Positions 5,837 through 7,591 of a stretch of 7,591 nt of DNA are shown in pieces. Where the stretch lies: contig CAKOXI010000039.1 in assembly GCA_934130045.1 (NCBI GenBank), positions 1 through 7,591 on the forward strand, read 5' to 3'. The notes under the pieces are model-generated. The model made no database searches. It saw only the letters and a program-made list of their open reading frames with translations, and had not been told where the DNA came from. Position numbers and translations under genes: made by a program. This DNA is from an uncultured Bacilli bacterium (lineage in GTDB: Bacteria; Bacillota_I; Bacilli_A; RF39; UBA660). The number at the start of each line of letters is the position of its first letter. The stretch's first letter is position 1.

Positions 5837-6516
5837 TTAATTTCTACACCTCCAAACATACAAGAGGCATTAATGTAAATAGTATATGAATTCTCATCTA
5901 CATTACATTTTTTATTATTTGATACGCCACCAAATATTGAATTTGACTTTATTTTTACCTTACAATTATCGGGAATATAAATGTCTATTCCACCAAAAAT
6001 ACTACTTGCATTTATAACAATATCTTCATTTATAATGGCTTTTCTTAGGTCTAATTTTATTCCACCAAATATTGCATTCAAATTAGATCCTTTAAATTCT
6101 TCACCATCAAAATTCAAATTTTGACCAGAAAATGTAGCTGTATAACCATCATTAAAACTTAAATTTTCATTTAATTTTTTTATTTTTTCATTTACTTCTT
6201 TATTGATGTTATTCTTAAAAATAAGAGACAATCCAATAATTACAAAAATTAGTGGGAAAATAAGTTTCCATATTAATTTGAAGTCAAATAATCCTCTACA
6301 AGCTAGTAATAAAAGCAATCCTATTATTAAACCAATAATATTTCCTGTTTTATCTTTTTCAGTTACTAACCCAATAAATGTTGGTACAATAATAAACAAT
6401 GTCCACCAACCATCAAAAAACAAATTTATATTAAATATATCAAGTGCATTTCCTCCTAATATTACACCAATTATAATTAAAATTAACCCCCACATAATAT
6501 CACTTATTCTTTTCAT
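5833..6516 (-). CDS. LiaF-like four-helix membrane protein with toastrack tail
   Basis: I prefer the ATG at 6516 (227 aa, MKRISDIMWG) to the one at 6525, because AAGGAAG (6526-6532) is only about two bases from the latter but nine from the former. Counted from 6525, hydrophobic segments lie at about 11-28, 41-54, 62-79 and 85-104, matching the LiaI/LiaF transmembrane unit. A charged linker follows (105-125), then a beta domain with FGG repeated at 153, 178, 198 and 224 (AIFGGIKLDL, SIFGGIDIYIP, SIFGGV, CMFGGVEIK), as in LiaF C-terminal domains. In Bacillus, LiaF restrains the LiaRS cell-envelope stress system. No sensor kinase or regulator is visible here, so it may act with the coupled DUF4097 protein or with a distant regulator. 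The gene follows the GH5 gene after 126 bp with no clear terminator, and no confident promoter was seen between them. Confidence 0.82.
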   Translation of the reverse strand: MKRISDIMWGLILIIIGVILGGNALDIFNINLFFDGWWTLFIIVPTFIGLVTEKDKTGNIIGLIIGLLLLLACRGLFDFKLIWKLIFPLIFVIIGLSLIFKNNINKEVNEKIKKLNENLSFNDGYTATFSGQNLNFDGEEFKGSNLNAIFGGIKLDLRKAIINEDIVINASSIFGGIDIYIPDNCKVKIKSNSIFGGVSNNKKCNVDENSYTIYINASCMFGGVEIK

Positions 6517-6642
6517 ATTAATCATCTTCCTTTTTTTTAAATATTTAATATACTATATATAATTCTTTTAATGTACTATTTAATTAACTTTTTATATTCG
6601 TATGTTTATTTTTTACCTCAATTAAAAATTTTCTTAAATTTT

Positions 6643-7591
6643 TCATTCATTAATTAAATCTTTTATTAACTTTCCAGCTTCAGATAAATTATCATCATTA
6701 AAATTATTTATAGATGCACCTGGAATTAATAGTGCTGATGACTCATTTTTATCCGATAATGACCAAACTGCATAACTTAAATTATTATTATTCATGAATT
6801 CTACCCACTTTAAAGTTTCTTCTTTATCTATTATACCATTTCCAGATACATCACTTACTCCCCATTCACTTACAAATATAGGGATACTTTTTAAAGCTTC
6901 TGCTGTTCTTTCTCTTAACCATTCCTTATGTGATGCAGAATAAAAATGAAGCGCATACATTGTATTTTTATCGTTTATTTTATTATTTGCTGGTTTATCA
7001 ACTTCTTGACTCCAAGTAGGAGTTCCAACAATTATTATACTGTCTTTACTATTTTTTCTTATAACACTAATGACATCTTCAGCATACGGCTTTATATTAC
7101 CTTCCCAAGTAACATTGCCATTTGGTTCATTACATATTTCATATATTACATTTGGATAATCCTTATATTTTTGACTGATTTTTTCAAAAAATATTTTAGC
7201 TTCTTCTTTATGTTTTAAAGGATCTCCATCACTTAATATATGCCAGTCAATTATTACATACATATCCAATTCTTTTGCATACTCTACTATTTCTTCAACA
7301 CTATCAATCAAACTAGGATTACTTATATAACCATTTTCTTCCGTATACAATGCGATTCTAAACAAATTTATATCAAGATTATCTTTTAAGCTTTTCATCA
7401 TTTCCTTACTAGCAAATTTTGAATACCACTGTAATCCATGTGTACTAATTCCTTTTAATCTAAAAGGTTCACCATTTTCATTAACAAGTATATTATTTTC
7501 TATTCTAAGCCAACCATTATAACTTACAAAATTGTTTTTTTCTACATTTTTAGTTTCAGAATTTTTTTCTTCATCCTTTTCCCCTTTCTTT
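6643..7591 (-). CDS. GH5 subfamily-2-like endoglucanase, N-terminus off window
   Basis: The frame is open to the right edge; 315 residues are visible and the true start lies outside (the ATG at 7401 is internal). Visible residues 1-20 are a Lys/Glu/Asn-rich linker, suggesting a preceding secretion signal or lipid anchor. The catalytic domain starts near NGWLRI (25-30). Recognised GH5 sites: LKGISTHGLQWYSKF (45-59), FRIALY with Arg78, VIIDWH with His117, ICNEPNG with acid/base Glu155, LHFY with His215 and Tyr217, FVSEWG with nucleophile Glu242, and AVWSLSDKNESSALLIPGAS (274-293) with Trp276. All expected active-site residues are present, so it is probably active on beta-1,4-glucan outside the cell. 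The domain ends about 15 residues after this block, with no C-terminal binding module or dockerin. Closest known style is the Cel5A-type secreted endoglucanase. Confidence 0.93.
   Translation of the reverse strand, partial: KKGEKDEEKNSETKNVEKNNFVSYNGWLRIENNILVNENGEPFRLKGISTHGLQWYSKFASKEMMKSLKDNLDINLFRIALYTEENGYISNPSLIDSVEEIVEYAKELDMYVIIDWHILSDGDPLKHKEEAKIFFEKISQKYKDYPNVIYEICNEPNGNVTWEGNIKPYAEDVISVIRKNSKDSIIIVGTPTWSQEVDKPANNKINDKNTMYALHFYSASHKEWLRERTAEALKSIPIFVSEWGVSDVSGNGIIDKEETLKWVEFMNNNNLSYAVWSLSDKNESSALLIPGASINNFNDDNLSEAGKLIKDLINE

Noticed and set aside
6203..6562. 119-codon plus-strand ORF opposite the LiaF-like gene.
   Set aside because: Shadow frame; the minus-strand protein has four clear helices and FGG repeats.
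6584..6646. A 20-codon ORF (MKNLRKFLIEVKNKHTNIKS) overlapping the cellulase stop by an ATGA.
   Set aside because: No RBS, very short and Lys/Asn-rich as expected from AT-rich DNA; the ATGA overlap is the only attraction.
6946..7218. 90-codon plus-strand ORF opposite the cellulase.
   Set aside because: Shadow of the GH5 catalytic core, whose active-site residues are all present on the other strand.
1..7591. Search for CRISPR arrays, tRNA/rRNA genes, IS ends, integrases or toxin-antitoxin pairs.
   Set aside because: No regularly spaced repeats, no GC-rich RNA-like segments, and no transposase or integrase motifs; the only notable direct repeat is the 39-bp promoter pair.

Overview
The window is extremely AT-rich: coding regions look below about 30% GC and the gaps between genes lower still. 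It uses A/T-ending codons, AGA for Arg, the standard code with TGG for Trp, and strong AGGAGG-type ribosome binding sites. With a LiaF/DUF4097 envelope pair and a GH5_2 cellulase, this points to a low-GC Firmicute, most likely a Clostridium-like gut or soil anaerobe. The lineage is an inference from style, not from a marker gene. Every gene I can support lies on the minus strand, so the region is described from right to left.

Right end (7591-4934): a GH5 subfamily-2-like endoglucanase, cut by the window edge at its N-terminus, is followed by a two-gene envelope module. The first gene encodes a four-helix LiaI/LiaF-type membrane protein with a C-terminal FGG-repeat beta domain. It overlaps by 4 nt (ATGA) a single-helix DUF4097 'toastrack' protein. 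A good candidate intrinsic terminator (4934-4967) closes this unit.

Middle (4912-3277): this stretch is decaying or error-bearing. A small hydrophobic-plus-polar protein (about 59 aa if repaired) is split by what looks like a one-base loss. A HExxH metallopeptidase-like gene is split by a one-base shift in a GGG run, and its frame continues 34 sense codons beyond its TAA. The peptidase has a consensus promoter of its own.

Left (3276-1): an intact SAM-dependent enzyme of DUF3419 type, then an intact Qng1/DUF2419 queuosine-salvage glycosidase. The Qng1 promoter is near-identical, over 39 bp, to the peptidase promoter. An AT-rich gap with gene-like fragments follows, including a broken small ORF that overlaps the start of the last gene, a RhuM-family protein truncated by the left edge of the window.

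The genes do not form one obvious pathway. The envelope pair works together, Qng1 acts in queuine recycling, and RhuM, the DUF3419 enzyme and the peptidase are accessory. The points most worth a second look are the duplicated promoter, the run of single-base lesions in neighbouring genes, and the fragments between qng1 and rhuM. I did not find a convincing new defence or mobile system, CRISPR array, tRNA or rRNA.
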